From the NCBI GenBank assembly GCA_036429605.1, contig CM071589.1, positions 6,820,001-6,884,000 on the forward strand: a stretch of 64,000 bases of DNA, read 5' to 3'. Origin of the DNA: Cladobotryum mycophilum (Eukaryota; Ascomycota; Sordariomycetes; Hypocreales; Hypocreaceae). The notes beneath the pieces were generated by a model. It made no database searches and was not told where the DNA came from. It was given only the letters and a program-made list of their open reading frames with translations. This document shows positions 1 through 11,822 of this stretch, piece by piece. Position 1 is the stretch's first letter; each line of letters opens with the position of its first letter. The position numbers were made by a program, and so were the translations under genes.

Positions 1-1196
1 ATCCTCAATGCCGTCAATGTCTAAGACCTGCATCGAAGACTGTCGAGCCAGCGCTACAATGTGTTATGTGTTAGCCGGAGATTGGCAATCGGAAAAAGTA
101 AACACGTGGGATTTCTAGGGGATCTTGGGTCGATTGTCTGTTTGCCGTATTACTTTTGTAGATTGCTTTGGGCTCCTCCGCTAGGCCAACTTTCCCACCT
201 GCCTCGAAAAATGACAAGCGAGTCAGACGGTCGGTAAGCCGCAGAGACAACCGGTCACCGCGTAGGGAAGAAGAAACTTCTGTCACGACCCAAAGGGACT
301 AAAAGAATGCCCTTTAGCTAGATAGAGAGCCTCACCGCAGGGACCTCCAGCTAGCTTCTTGAAATGGTAAGTTGCTCCCTTATTAACCTCGGTGCTATGT
401 GCTACAGTGCTAGAGCGCGCCTAGATCGACAGACCATAACTGGATTTTCAATGCTCAAAGACTCAGACACTTGTCCGTGGCTGAGACATTTCAGCTCCAA
501 TAACATTCGAGGAACCCGTGACACTAACCCAGAAAGGGAGTGATCTGTCGAAATGAGGAGATCGCAAGCAGCACTTTTCATGCGGAGGTCAGAAAAGGCA
601 TTATATCGGGAAGAGATCAGCACATACAAAGGTATAACGCGTTTGTTTACCTCTACCTACTTTACTTGTCTCATTTGTGCCCAAGGGGGAACAAGTGCCG
701 GTCACCACGCAGACCAGACCAGCGCTATATTCCCCTCCCAATGATGCCATATGCTCAGTTCGTTTGGACTCTTTTTGCTTTGTTTCCACCGGGACTTTGG
801 TAATACGTTTGAGGAGAAGAGCACAGAGCACAGACCGTAGTAATCTCATTGCCTTGAGTCCAGTTTATTGGAGCAAAATGGACGAATGGAAGAGGCAATA
901 TTATTGGCAGTGAATTTTACAGTGCCCGTAAGGCCAATGCTCAATCATAAGCATATCCGGGTACAACAGGATCTATTCCAGCCATGAACCCTTTCTGCAG
1001 CAATCCCGAGGGATACGAGTTTAAAAGGCAAGCATAATTCTTTTCTCACTCAACTCCTTCAAAGCCTCCCCGCTACCAAATTCGCAGACAAAGACCTTCA
1101 AACCCGAGAGAAAAAAAAGAGAAGAAGAAAAAAACAGGCACAACTCATACCATACACAAAAAGTACTCTCCATCGGTTGCCTCCTTTCCAAGCGCC
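1..1196. other. No supported gene
   Basis: Only short open frames with no recognisable domain, codon pattern or splice structure are present. No RNA gene or terminal repeat was seen. It may be the 3' flank of a gene outside the window or decayed sequence. Confidence 0.5.
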
Positions 1197-1517
1197 TCAG
1201 TAGAGTGATAAGTAGCACTTGTCTTTGCCAGGACCGTTTCCGGCGTCCCAGTCATCTTTACAATATGTATAAGATCTGTAGCAATTATTCGAGTTATTAG
1301 AAAGTCTGTAGCAACGACGGTCCTCGCCCATGGAACCCCCAATCTTTGCGCAGTGTGCCGAAGCAGCGTCCCAAAGAGGCTCGTTCTTGGCGTTCCAGCA
1401 CCAGCTTCCCTTCTCGCCGGGATTGGCGCCAAGTACCTCGACAGGGCCATCGACCAGAGCCCATTCAAGACGGATGGTGTCGAGACCCCACATTCCAATC
1501 ATACTTGTATCATTCAT
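1197..1517 (-). CDS. Possible 3' exon of a small cysteine-rich protein
   Basis: The minus-strand frame of up to 106 codons ends at 1197. It contains six cysteines in its last 70 residues, together with many Asn, Gly, Trp and Tyr residues. An even cysteine count with aromatic residues is common in small secreted fungal proteins. No signal peptide exon could be joined with confidence. An ATG followed by hydrophobic codons lies near 1770 on the same strand, and a candidate middle exon lies around 1570-1660, but the frames need introns I could not verify. It could be an intact three-exon gene, a relic, or chance. I do not recognise the family. Confidence 0.3.
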   Translation of the reverse strand: MNDTSMIGMWGLDTIRLEWALVDGPVEVLGANPGEKGSWCWNAKNEPLWDAASAHCAKIGGSMGEDRRCYRLSNNSNNCYRSYTYCKDDWDAGNGPGKDKCYLSLY

Positions 1518-3497
1518 TTACTCCATATAATCATCTACTCCTTTGGGATAATTCTACATATTATGGGATTTTCTCGGTTGTAAGTGGAATATCAACAGTC
1601 TCATTGGCTCCCATATGGTCTCCATGCGTTGAGCCATTACAGGCACCGATATAGGCCGGGGGCCAAGTCTTGGCTCACAGCTGTCGGTGGTAGTGCCCGT
1701 TAACAAATCTTCTCAAGAGGGAGTTGGTCGATCAACAAGGGCATCAGAGGGAGAATACTCCAACAAAGAAATGCATATTTCTCCATAGAGTAGTCACCGC
1801 CAAGCTGTTACAAGAACGCTGATGGAGAGAGGCGAGCCACGGGTGCGGCGTAAAGAAGCATGCTGGCTAAGGACATTCGGCCCTCCACTAATATCGAATA
1901 TTGGCGACCCAGGCGAAATCCGGGAAGCCTGCAGCGCGTGTTGTACTGTAAAGGCCGCCAACCGGCCTGTCGGTTGAGCGGTCCATCGACGCGGAATACC
2001 CGTCAATCCTTCCATCTTGAAGCAGGTGTCTTCGAAAAGAGTTAGTGATCGTACATATAAGGCTATATTTGTTGGTTGCCTGGCCCATCGCGCCCCGAAT
2101 TAATATGTACCAGACGTTTGTGCAAGGCAAGCTCCATAAATTAATTTAGACAAGGACGTGGGGAGATCTGCTGGTTGGAGCTCATGGCCTACCCTGAACT
2201 TGAGGCCGTTAGGGATTTTCATGACATGCCCAGAACAGGCGCTTCGATTTACCCACACCTATGTGCTTGAGCTTTTAGTCGCATTTTGGTATGTCTGTTC
2301 TAGTAAATGTCCGTTTTATCTACCTCTTGGATGTCAGTATCGTGTCTAAATATAAATGAATGCTTCATAGCCGGATGCCTGCTGCAGAGCGTGTCGCTAT
2401 TTGCTCTATTTTCTTACAAAGGCCAATCAAGCATCTATAATAATGCTTCTTCACATTATTATATTTGTTATAATCATGGACTATGATGGTAAATAAAGTA
2501 GGTAAAAGATTACATTGCCTCTAGCTAGAGAAAAACCTCTGCTGAGCATGATCTCCTCACGTCGTCTTTGCCCCGGACATTTCTCTCGCCTCTCTTCATC
2601 CCACTTTCACCCATGCCTCTCGTTTCTTAATCTCATCTGTTTTCACATTTAGCGGTCTCTACAGCAGGCATCTTTATCTCGTATATGGCATCCATTCAGG
2701 GTAAGCCTCTGATCATCGGACTGTCAAATGCATGCACAATTCAAGGATGCCACTATGGCGGAACCAAGGTGCATCAGTCATACCTCTCTAAGTAGTCAGT
2801 CGAGTGCCAGAGCAACACTAGCGACTCACTTATTGCTCCATAGATCTATTGTTGGCAATGTCATTCTTTTAAGCTACAAGTTTATTGGTTACGGTTATTT
2901 GACACGACAACCGGCATTTCTTTATTGAACTATGGCATCGATTAGCCTGCAGCAGGTGACCGCCGAGAAAGCTCTCGGGTTGGATTGAGGATGCAATGGT
3001 CCGCAATGATTACTGGATTCGATGTTAGATTCCAGGTGGCGCATCTCAGCTCTCCCGTTATTCGCACGCCATGACTGGCCATTACCAGTGGTCTGGAATA
3101 AAATCCAAGGATCTCCTTGCGAATGAGATGCGAATGGAGTACTGCACCTCGCCTGGTCTTCTCTAGAGACCGCTGTCAATTTCGATGACTGGTCTACCTG
3201 TAGAGAACGCATCGTGAAGGCGTTATTATTTCCGGCGCATAATACATTGCATTTTAAGCTATGTCACAGCTCTATCTATTACATTTCCAATAGTCCATGC
3301 CATCATGACATTTCAACACTTCGGTGGCAGACGAGGCTTTTGGCGTGTTAAAAATGGCTGTCGTGTCAGTGCCTGAGTGAGGTTCAGATACACGTATATA
3401 TTTCACCGGCATCCATCTGCATCTGTCGACATCCTCATCATCAATCGGTAGAAAGTCACATTTCTAGGATATTGACGGCCTTGTTGTACCTGCAAAT
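1518..3497. other. Intergenic, no supported gene
   Basis: No domain was recognised on either strand. A 36-codon frame on the plus strand from 2685 follows a pyrimidine-rich stretch resembling a fungal promoter. It is too short and unfamiliar to call. Confidence 0.45.
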
Positions 3498-4772
3498 ATG
3501 GCTCTTACTTCTATTTACGTGGGAGTCTTCCTCCTTCTGGGTCTCTGCCAGAGGGTACTGGCGTGCACTGCTAGATATGCTATTGCACCAACCGCCGACG
3601 AAATATTCTACTACGATTCATCCACTGACCCTTTCTCTGCCCTCATATACTTTGATAACCGTAAGTATTTTTTTGTATCCCTTTCTTCGGACATATAACT
3701 AAGCATTCTCTGTCTGCAGCCAACACTTGTCCCGGGACTACCCATACCGCTGTATTGAAATATGGATCAACGCAGTTTACATGCCAGTCAATCACCTTGA
3801 CTGATACCTCAGGAGTTGGCGAATCCATTTGCGATATCACGCATGCAGGACTAGTCGATCAAGGAGTTTACTCTATTTTCATCGATGGCGTGCCAGGCCG
3901 TTTCACTGTCACCCATACGCAGTCAACTGTCACAACGACTCTGACAGCTACCGTTACGACTACGCCTGTTGTTACCAAGAGTTAGTTGAGATATGCATTA
4001 AACATTTACGTGGGGACAAATGCTAACTATGGTGAAGCCGAGACTTCAACTGTTCAGGAAATCAGCGAGTCGACGCTCCCAGCAGTTACCACAACGGTTC
4101 CAGCTGCCACTGCACGTGGCACAAAGACGATACACCCGTGAGTGTTCTTCATTCATTTACTACCTTTATACTTTGATTCTAGAAATAAAGCCATGTTCTG
4201 ACAGGAAGAATTGTAGATCGCCCATCACAATCACGAAATTGGCCACCGTCACATACACCGTCACCAAGCGCACCCCCGTCATCGCATACACAACCTCGAC
4301 CAAGACGGCCACCTGCATCAAGCCAACCTACCAGCCCCGACGCCAGCTACGTTCGGACCGCCGGCGCAGCATCATTTACGACAAACCGGAAGATATGCCA
4401 CCGAACAAGAGAGCTGCTGGAGACGGTGCCTTGGCGAAGCGCGTGGGACCAAACGGACCAGTCACCACCACTGTTACCGCCGCAACCCCGGTGGTCGTCT
4501 TCACACCGGGGCCTGTGACATCCACGGACACGCAGACAAAGCTTGTGACCACCACATCAGTCAGCACAGTAACTCCCGATGTTGTGACTTCATACTCCGG
4601 CGTGTTTACGCGAACAGTTACGCTGCCGACGCGTACGAGGACAGTCAACATCGTTGACCGAAAGACAGTTACAGTCACAAAGCCGTTTACATATACAGTG
4701 ACAGTCAGAACTACAACGACACCGGCGGCCGTAAGAAGCGCGTGCGCCAAGCGGGGCCAGTGGTGTGGTTAA
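3498..4772 (+). CDS. Secreted Thr/Val-rich protein with dibasic cleavage sites
   Basis: Four exons are supported: 3498-3660, 3720-3980, 4038-4137 and 4205-4772. All junctions are GT-AG and in frame, and the second intron has a CTAAC branch site. The product is 363 residues. It starts with a signal peptide (about 1-22), then an N-terminal domain of about 110 residues with several cysteines, then a long tail dominated by Thr and Val in TVT-type repeats, a pattern typical of O-glycosylated fungal surface or secreted proteins. Around residues 230-270 there are RR and KR dibasic sites, which Kex2-type proteases cut in the Golgi, so the chain may be split. No GPI signal is evident, since the C-terminus is polar and cysteine-containing. 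I do not know a function. The exon structure is firm; the surface role is inferred from composition. Confidence 0.75.
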
Positions 4773-6119
4773 AAGAGAAGTACGTGGGACAGGTACTGGA
4801 AGTAGGAATGAGTGATGATGCAAATATCCTTACAATTACGTTTAATATAACCATTTCTATCAACATCAACAGTCCCCTAATGTGCAGGTGTTTAGTTCTC
4901 CTCGTTCAGACCAATTGTCAGATGCAGTCAACTCTTACCACCTAAGCGTCTAGGGTATAACACATGAGATATTCACCGGGATCAGACCTTTTGCGGTGGA
5001 CATTGTTGTCAATTCCAAATTAATGTTTGGCTGATTACTCATAAAGAGAGAATCACTCCATTACCAGTGCTTTCAAGGCTATTATCCGACCTTCCCTTCG
5101 TGGAAAAGTTCGGTGGCAATTCCCTGGTTGTGGGTTTCACAATGACCCCCAATGAACCCCCGATTGACGACTCGGCCGAGAAGATGGATACAGAAAGAAA
5201 AGCTGAATTGGTCTTGGTCGGGTGCAGGGTTGGCTAGGAAACATTTTGCGGTTTCTGATGCTCTTGTTTTGTTCCGTTGTCGCACTGTCGCATTCACTTG
5301 CCGAACATTGAGGACGGAGTCGGTGGGATCAGTGAATTTCGGTGGACCTTTCCGTGCAGTCGATCCGCTTAGCTGTTTGAATGAAGGATGATGATTAGAA
5401 TGTGCAGGTATAATAATCCTTGCATTTTAGGTGGCTCAAACATGGGTCATCATCATCCAGATGCGATCAGGCTAGATATCTTGGCTTTTCTGAGAGAACA
5501 AATACCTCTTTAGGCTGATCAAATCTGACCTATAATTCAGGAATAACAGTTACCCCGACATATTTATGTTTAAATAAGGCCTGTATCAAATGATCACAAA
5601 CTTGGACATAAGATGCGGAGTATGTGGTAATTTAGCAATCTGACAAGTGACGGTTTGACCAGTTCGCCGACATACTGCCGGAGACCGACGTTGGCATATG
5701 CGATTTAAGTAAAGCGGAAGTTGTGATACGGATACAGAACCCGACATTGAAGAGAAAGAAACAATAAGTGATTGCAGTTCTGCCGAATGGAGAAGACACC
5801 GCCCTATTTGAAGTATCCCTTCTTACTGTTGAGGCTGGGACGAACACATACCTGGCTCACTACCACATCTTGTTGTCTAGACGAGAAAGTCCACAATCAA
5901 GTCGCAATATGCGGCCACAATAATATCGGAAAATATCCCATAGATAAACATCTTATCAGATGTCAAAGCATCATCTCGGCCAGTATCGCGCAGAAATGCG
6001 CCGACGGCTTGTCTTTTGTCCCAACCCATCTCTAATCGCTGACAAAGGAAGGGCGCATGCGTTTGTATATCCATGCGTTCTACGAGGTATCAGGCAAAAA
6101 TATCGAGATGTGCAGATAA
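4773..6119. other. Intergenic, no supported gene
   Basis: Several short frames occur on both strands but none shows a domain or splice structure. This is the left flank of the hAT insertion. Confidence 0.5.
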
Positions 6120-6127
6120 ATCCACCG
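6120..6127. repeat. Left target-site duplication of hAT element
   Basis: The eight bases ATCCACCG directly abut the left terminal inverted repeat. They recur exactly at 9049-9056 beside the right terminal repeat. Eight-base duplications are characteristic of the hAT superfamily. Confidence 0.88.
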
Positions 6128-6148
6128 CAGCGCAGCATCCCGACCAAA
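6128..6148 (+). repeat. Left terminal inverted repeat of hAT element
   Basis: This 21-base end begins with CAG, as hAT ends commonly do. It matches the reverse complement of 9028-9048 at 20 of 21 positions. The only mismatch is at position 4 (C on the left, G on the right). Confidence 0.9.
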
Positions 6149-6299
6149 CAAAGCAAATGAGGCATTGGGATTTGACTATTTGATCGTATTAAGAGGGTAG
6201 ATTTGATTGATTTGGCTCGATTTGATTTGATTTGATAGATTTGAATCAATTGAATGTGAAGCTATTCCGGAGCCCCAAAAGGTTGTATTAGTCTTTAAT

Positions 6300-8748
6300 C
6301 TATAATTCTGGTACAAAAAAGGGATCTCCAAGCGTAACTGCTCCTCGCCTTAGCCAGTTCTTTAAGCATTGCGCCTTTTCAAGCGTTGAGGCCCTCATTG
6401 AAAGTCGTTGAGACGATAGTGTAAGCTTTGCTAAGCTAAATGCCCTCTCACAGTCCGAAGCCATCGCAGGAATTGCCAATATATCCAAGGCAAGCTTACT
6501 GAGTATTGGAAACGATTCCCTTTGAGATATCCACCAAGGAATTGGATCAACTCGTTGTGTAAGCTTAAGATGATAGTATCTCTCAAGCTCAGAGCCCTCA
6601 TCTTGCCGTACGGTCGTACAGTTGAGCCAATCATCGTAAAGACTATCAAGACTTGGTGGTTGGGAAAAGAGGGTATCGTGAAGGCTTGGAGCTTGTATGA
6701 TAGGATCAGGATCAGGATGTTGCTGATACCAACGCTCACAGTATGCAGCAAGACCTTTCTTTGCATCACGAAGCCATACAAGCTGTTCCTCACTATTCCA
6801 ACGATCTTCAAGCCATCGAATACCTAGGTTAGGCTGTAAGATAACTGCAGCAGCAAAGAGAGGTGATTCTCCAAGCTTTGTATAATATAAATTAAGCTTT
6901 TGCCAAGCGTTCAGAATAGAAAGCCGAAGATACGATCTTGAATCATCAACAAGGCCTTGTATCCGTTCCCCCTGTATTAGATATTCCTTTCTTGTATGCT
7001 CTGGAAGCTTATTTATCGGATTTGATCGTGAGGTTCGTTGTCTTGGCTGATCGTAACAAGGCTGTTGGCTTCGTGTTGTTCGGGTACGATTTGTAGTCTG
7101 TATTTGACTCTGAGTCTCTTCGATTTCCTCATCAGTAGGGGGTAAAGAACACTTTCCAATGCTCAAGATGTGTAAGAAGGAACTCAATGCCTGTCATGAT
7201 CTCCCAAATCCTGCCGTGACTATCTCCCTTGCCCCAACCTTGGCAACGCATCGTTTGACTCCAAAGGGGCTTAAGGATATCTTTAATCTCTATCAAAAGC
7301 CGCCAATCTTCAATCGTAAGAATATCCTCGTCAGGGATACGCTTTTTTCGGTCTGTTTCAAGTTGGTTCTGCCCTAGGAAGCCTTGGATTTGCTGTTGCT
7401 TTTCTATAGCGCGTTCAATCATTAGATATGTTGAATTCCACCGTGTCTCGTTATTGAGAAGCAGTTCAACTTCACGGGGTGACGCGTTATGTAACAAAAA
7501 GTCGTTATGATCATGTTCTTCGGGAACAATCTTCTTGAATTGGGCGGACCGTTGAGGCGAGGCTCTAATGAACCTAACGATATTGTGTAGCTTGCCAATT
7601 GGGCCTTTCTTTCTCCAATGATTAAGCTCATTATCAAGGTTATCTGTAATCGTATGAACCTGTGACTCTTGCTCAAAGGATTCACTATTCTCCCCGTACA
7701 AATAAGCACGAGCAACAAGGTTGAGTATATGGCCATAGCATCGCATTCGCCGTTCTGATATCTCTACTGAGGTCATCGTAGGATCTAGGATATTGAAAAG
7801 GTGTTGAAGACACGTATCGTTATTTGAGGCGTTATCCGAGACGATCGTTCCAAGTCGAGTAGATATTCCCCAGTCTTCAACTATCGTATGAAGAGTATTA
7901 GCAAGGTGTATACCTGTATGGGATCCAGGCTGCTCTCGTAAAGCAAGGAGACGTTGTTGTTGATGACCATTTTGGTCGAGAAAGTGACCTGTAACCGCCA
8001 TTATTGCAAGTCGATTTGGTGAAGTCCATAGATCAAAGCCAAGGTGGATTTGTGAAAGAGCGTTATGAAGTCCCTGTTTTATTATCTCTTTCTTTGATAG
8101 AAAGAGGGTATCAACACATTGACGTTGACTTGTTCGACTCCAAGAGATTTGACTTGAAAGCGACGGATTGAACTCAAGGAAGACCTTCCGAATATACGAA
8201 TTATCGAAGATAGAAAAGGGTTGGTCTGTATCAACAATAAAACCAGCAAGAAGCTCGTGAATCTTCAATAACTGGGTCTTTGAGAGAGGTGTAGTATGAA
8301 ATCGTTGTCGTTTACGAGGATGAAGGCTAGGGTCTTCGGATTCGGAACCAGTAGATAGATCAGTTAGATCAGATTCTATGATACGATGCTTTTTTCGAAG
8401 ATGATCGGTTGCGGAGGTTGTTGCTGAGGCTTTGAAGGGCAATCCGAGGGTATATTGTTCATCACAACGTCGGCAGATCCAAAAGACCTCTCCAAGCTTG
8501 TCATCTTGAAGGAGCTCTTGAACAAAGATCCCCTCATTTTTAATCCAGCTTGTACGGCCTCTTGAGCTTTTACGAGATAGATATCGCTCAGGGATAAAAC
8601 GTCGCCCTCGCCATCTCGCGATCGGTAGGTTTTCGAGTGTGTTTTGACCGGCAGGAGCGGAATCGGAATTGGAAGCAGTTTCATTTGTAGCAGCGATTTG
8701 CGAGTGTATACTAACAGGGCGGGAAGCTTGAAAGATAGTGAGACTCAT
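6300..8748 (-). pseudogene. hAT transposase with one frame break
   Basis: The first frame (8748 to about 7132, 538 codons) begins with a BED-type zinc finger region around residues 75-125, with paired cysteines and a C-terminal HLRKKH stretch. It continues into the RNase H-like catalytic core. The second frame (about 7187 to 6300) carries the C-terminal hATC dimerisation region, with the conserved WW, FP..LS..A..IL.IPA and C-E-R-F-S pattern. The two frames overlap and are out of register by one base near a run of five G (plus strand 7138-7142). A one-base change in that run would join them. The combined length of about 810 residues is normal for fungal hAT transposases. Either a real mutation or a sequencing error fits. 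Confidence 0.85.
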
Positions 8749-9027
8749 TGGAGTTATAATAGAATAACGAAGTTGTGATATAATAGAAAAGTCATAATTG
8801 TGATAAAAATAGCAATGTAAGATTAAATTCGTGGTGTTTTCGCGTTCGAGGAAGAATTTAGTATTAGTCGTTATTGCTATTTTATTACCGGATAATATAT
8901 TTTCCGGTCTATAAAATACCCTATATATTTGATCAAATCTATCAAATCTTGACCTATCTTTATTTATTTATTTGATAGTTGGGAATAGCTTCATTTGTTT
9001 GACTATTTGATAGATTTGTTTATTAGA

Positions 9028-9048
9028 TTTGGTCGGGATGCTGCCCTG
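9028..9048 (-). repeat. Right terminal inverted repeat of hAT element
   Basis: Read on the minus strand it begins CAGGGCAGCATCCCG and matches the left end with one mismatch. Confidence 0.9.
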
Positions 9049-9056
9049 ATCCACCG
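9049..9056. repeat. Right target-site duplication of hAT element
   Basis: ATCCACCG, identical to 6120-6127, lies immediately outside the right terminal repeat. Confidence 0.88.
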
Positions 9057-9306
9057 GGGTAGAGCCACCCCGGATGCAACGTCATGTGGGATCGTTTTTA
9101 CGTAAATTCCATGAACAGTTAGATATCTCAATTCTTAATTATAGAAGCTGTCGTGTGGATCTTGGTCCATGTCTTGTATAAGAAGAGGCCGGAAGAACTA
9201 CTTGAAATCTGTAATTAAAAAAAAAACACTAGTCTTTTGCAACTCGCACTCTCACGATTCTATTCCAACGTCCTCATATATTTAGACAAACTCCGCAGAT
9301 CTCAAA

Positions 9307-9713
9307 ATGAAGGTGTGTTCGACTTAGCAGGCAGATTTTCTGAGGTAAACTAATACACTTTAAAGGCTGTTCTCGTTGCTTCCGCTCTCCTTGGACTCTC
9401 TTCCGCTGCCACAATCGTCAAGGCCGGCGTCCACTACGAGGAATGGTTCACTGAAGACTGCGCTGGCAAACCATTCTCATGGTTTGACCTCATTGATGGC
9501 TCCTGCTCCGCCATTGAGCAGTTCCCCGTCAAGAGCATCAAGTTGACCCCCACCAACCCATGCCCCGCGGGCACCTCGTTCCAGGTCCGAATCTCCACCC
9601 AGGACTCAAGCACCGGCTGCGACGACAAGAACCCGGCAGGCATCTACGTCGCTTCTGGCAGCTGCATCAATGTCAGCTACTGGCCAGCGACTTTCCAGGC
9701 CAAGTGCATTTAA
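9307..9713 (+). CDS. Small secreted six-cysteine protein
   Basis: There are two exons, 9307-9312 and 9366-9713. The first holds only Met-Lys. The 53-nt GT-AG intron has a CTAAT branch site, so the signal peptide is split right after its basic residue, a frequent layout in small fungal secreted proteins. The product is 117 residues: a signal peptide (about 1-17), then about 100 residues with six cysteines that could form three disulfides. The final residues are Lys-Cys-Ile before the stop. No known fold was recognised. It lies 250 bp from the right end of the hAT element. A secreted effector-like or antimicrobial role is possible but rests only on size and cysteine count. Confidence 0.78.
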
Positions 9714-11822
9714 GACATAGAGTGTCGGGTGAGAGCATTGGTGGAGTGGAGGATGGATCCGGGATAAGTGTCTGAACGGTGCAATGGAGGAGTTAAAAGT
9801 TATAATAGTTGCCATAGTCAAACATTTGCTGACTTTGGTGACTTGTAAAATAAACAATATATCGGCAATTGTCAAAGATACAAAAATTCACCGTCGTCTA
9901 ACAAAATGTTCATTTGTTTAGCGGCCATACTACCATGTAGTATAGCTAACAAGTGAATCGCCTCAAGGTCATGGATCACAGGATGGGTAACAGGTGTCTA
10001 TCACCTTGAGTGTAGCGGCGACGGGAAGGTATTGGGTTGGGTTTGCATTTGACTTGGGACCGTGATAGTATAACACTGGGCCAAGTGCTAGGTATGCTTC
10101 AACTACCTATCTAGGTATCCAGGCTTGCTACTTTACCTGCTGGTGCATATATATAGGCTTGATTGAGGCTTTGTGATCGTGCTACTTGATATGGATCTTA
10201 CCATCCCATCCGCGACTTGTGAACTTATAATGGATCGCCGTGTACCCTGACTGACTGCCCGAGGCAAAAAGTCTGATACCATCAGGCCATAGCCGACAGC
10301 TGCGAGGTGCTCCCACTACACACTCACTTTACGGTTCAGAAAATCGCATTCTGATTCACGTGATAGTTCCGTTCAACTCGCCCCTTTCTTCCTTTTCCCC
10401 CATCACCCATTTACCTATTCGTTTCATCTTGCGCAACTCATACCATAGCCCTGCAAGTGTAGCATTCTTTTATCACCAGGCCTACGCATCGCCGATTAAA
10501 GGCTCGATGTTCGGTCACAAGGAGGTAACTTCTTTCTTCTCCCCTCACTTGCCTCCTGTCGCGATCTCTAGCAAAACTTGGGGACTAATGCCGCATTGGA
10601 GGGAGACAAGCTGATCGGCCAGGCACATCTGAATATACTTCAACCACCAAATCACAAAAGCCAGAAGCGAGGTTGAGGTGAAGGGGAGAATGACAGAGTA
10701 GCAGGATGGAGTTCGCTAAAATCACGACCCCATCATGATTACCTCTCAGGACCTGGCGCTCGACCGGTTGATGGATGCGCCTTGCCCATCAAGTCTCTTT
10801 GATCTGCTGACGTTTGGCAACTTTGCCGTAGAGTGCTTGGCTTAGATGAGGCGACAGTGGCTAACGGCTGTTGCGGCATCACACTTCTCGGAGGACGGCT
10901 CATGGGGGTAAAGGACAATTCGAGCTGGCGTTTCGCCCTGAGTATCGTGAGCCAACTGCCTACGAACACTGACTTTTCCATGACCAAAATACTATGTGGG
11001 CCTCTTGATTCTTTGGGCGGCTATTGGGACTCTTGACGATGAGGATATTACCATGAAGGACAGCGGTAAGTATTTCACGATTATGAACACCCCCGATCAT
11101 GAATTCTTGCCCCCCCCCCCCTTTTTTTTTCTGAGTCTCTGTCTCACCCCCAAATCCTGATAGGCATTGTTTCTAGTTTTTGCCGCTCCCTGCTAACGTC
11201 GTTGCTGTGGTAGTAGGCACTAAATATGGAGGGCTGGGCACCAAAGCGATGGATGTCGATCGGCGTGGATTTGCGTGGACCAGCGCCAGAAGTCGAATGC
11301 AATGATTCAAAAGGCAGTGATGGGATGTAGGAATCATTGTCCATCCATGGAAATCAAAATGCACTTGGCCTGGGAGATGCTTGTGGGTGGAGAGGGACAA
11401 CGGTAGCGTAGATAATGGCAGGGAGGTGGACCGAAGGCGCGAGCTGGACATTTTATGAACTAATCCGACTCAAGCTCTATAACAGTTCACCCCGTTGCTA
11501 GATGATCGAATGGCGTTGGCAATTCATCTCAGTCTATTTCATGCTAAATTGTGAACCGGTAGCCATTTGCAACGATGCAGGGAAATGTATCATCCTGATG
11601 TCCATCCTATCAGGGCATGTTAGTGAATCGCCATCTCAAAATGAGAATTCATGACAAAGGCCTGCCCACCAGAGATTTAAATCACGAGACTGAAGACAAT
11701 CATCGTGGTTTGGGCCGATAAAGAAATGCGTCGCCATCATCTCTATCATCGGAATCCGATTTGTCAAACAGGTCCACTACGCCAACAGCTCCAGCAAGGA
11801 CGACGACTCGAAAGGCAGCCCA
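9714..11822. other. Long intergenic stretch without supported gene
   Basis: No domain or splice structure was found on either strand. The stretch includes a C12-T9 homopolymer junction at about 11110-11130. Short open frames here have no conserved features. Confidence 0.5.

Larger units (their letters stand above)
6128..9048 (-). mobile_element. hAT-superfamily DNA transposon, 2,921 bp
   Basis: The element is bounded by 21-bp terminal inverted repeats and a perfect 8-bp target duplication. It holds a single minus-strand hAT transposase reading frame broken once. Both subterminal regions (about 6150-6260 and 8920-9030) carry many copies of short TTTGAT/ATTTGATAG motifs in both orientations, which in hAT elements often serve as transposase binding sites. 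The near-perfect ends and exact duplication suggest a fairly recent insertion. As written it is probably non-autonomous because of the frame break, though its ends look mobilisable if a transposase is supplied elsewhere. Confidence 0.92.

Noticed and set aside
4376..4750. Long minus-strand frame opposite the Thr/Val-rich gene
   Set aside because: It is the antisense of a Thr/Val repeat with regular codons, which keeps the opposite frame open. It has no start context or domain.
10360..10614. 84-codon plus-strand frame
   Set aside because: No domain, signal peptide or splice structure, and its composition matches the surrounding intergenic DNA.
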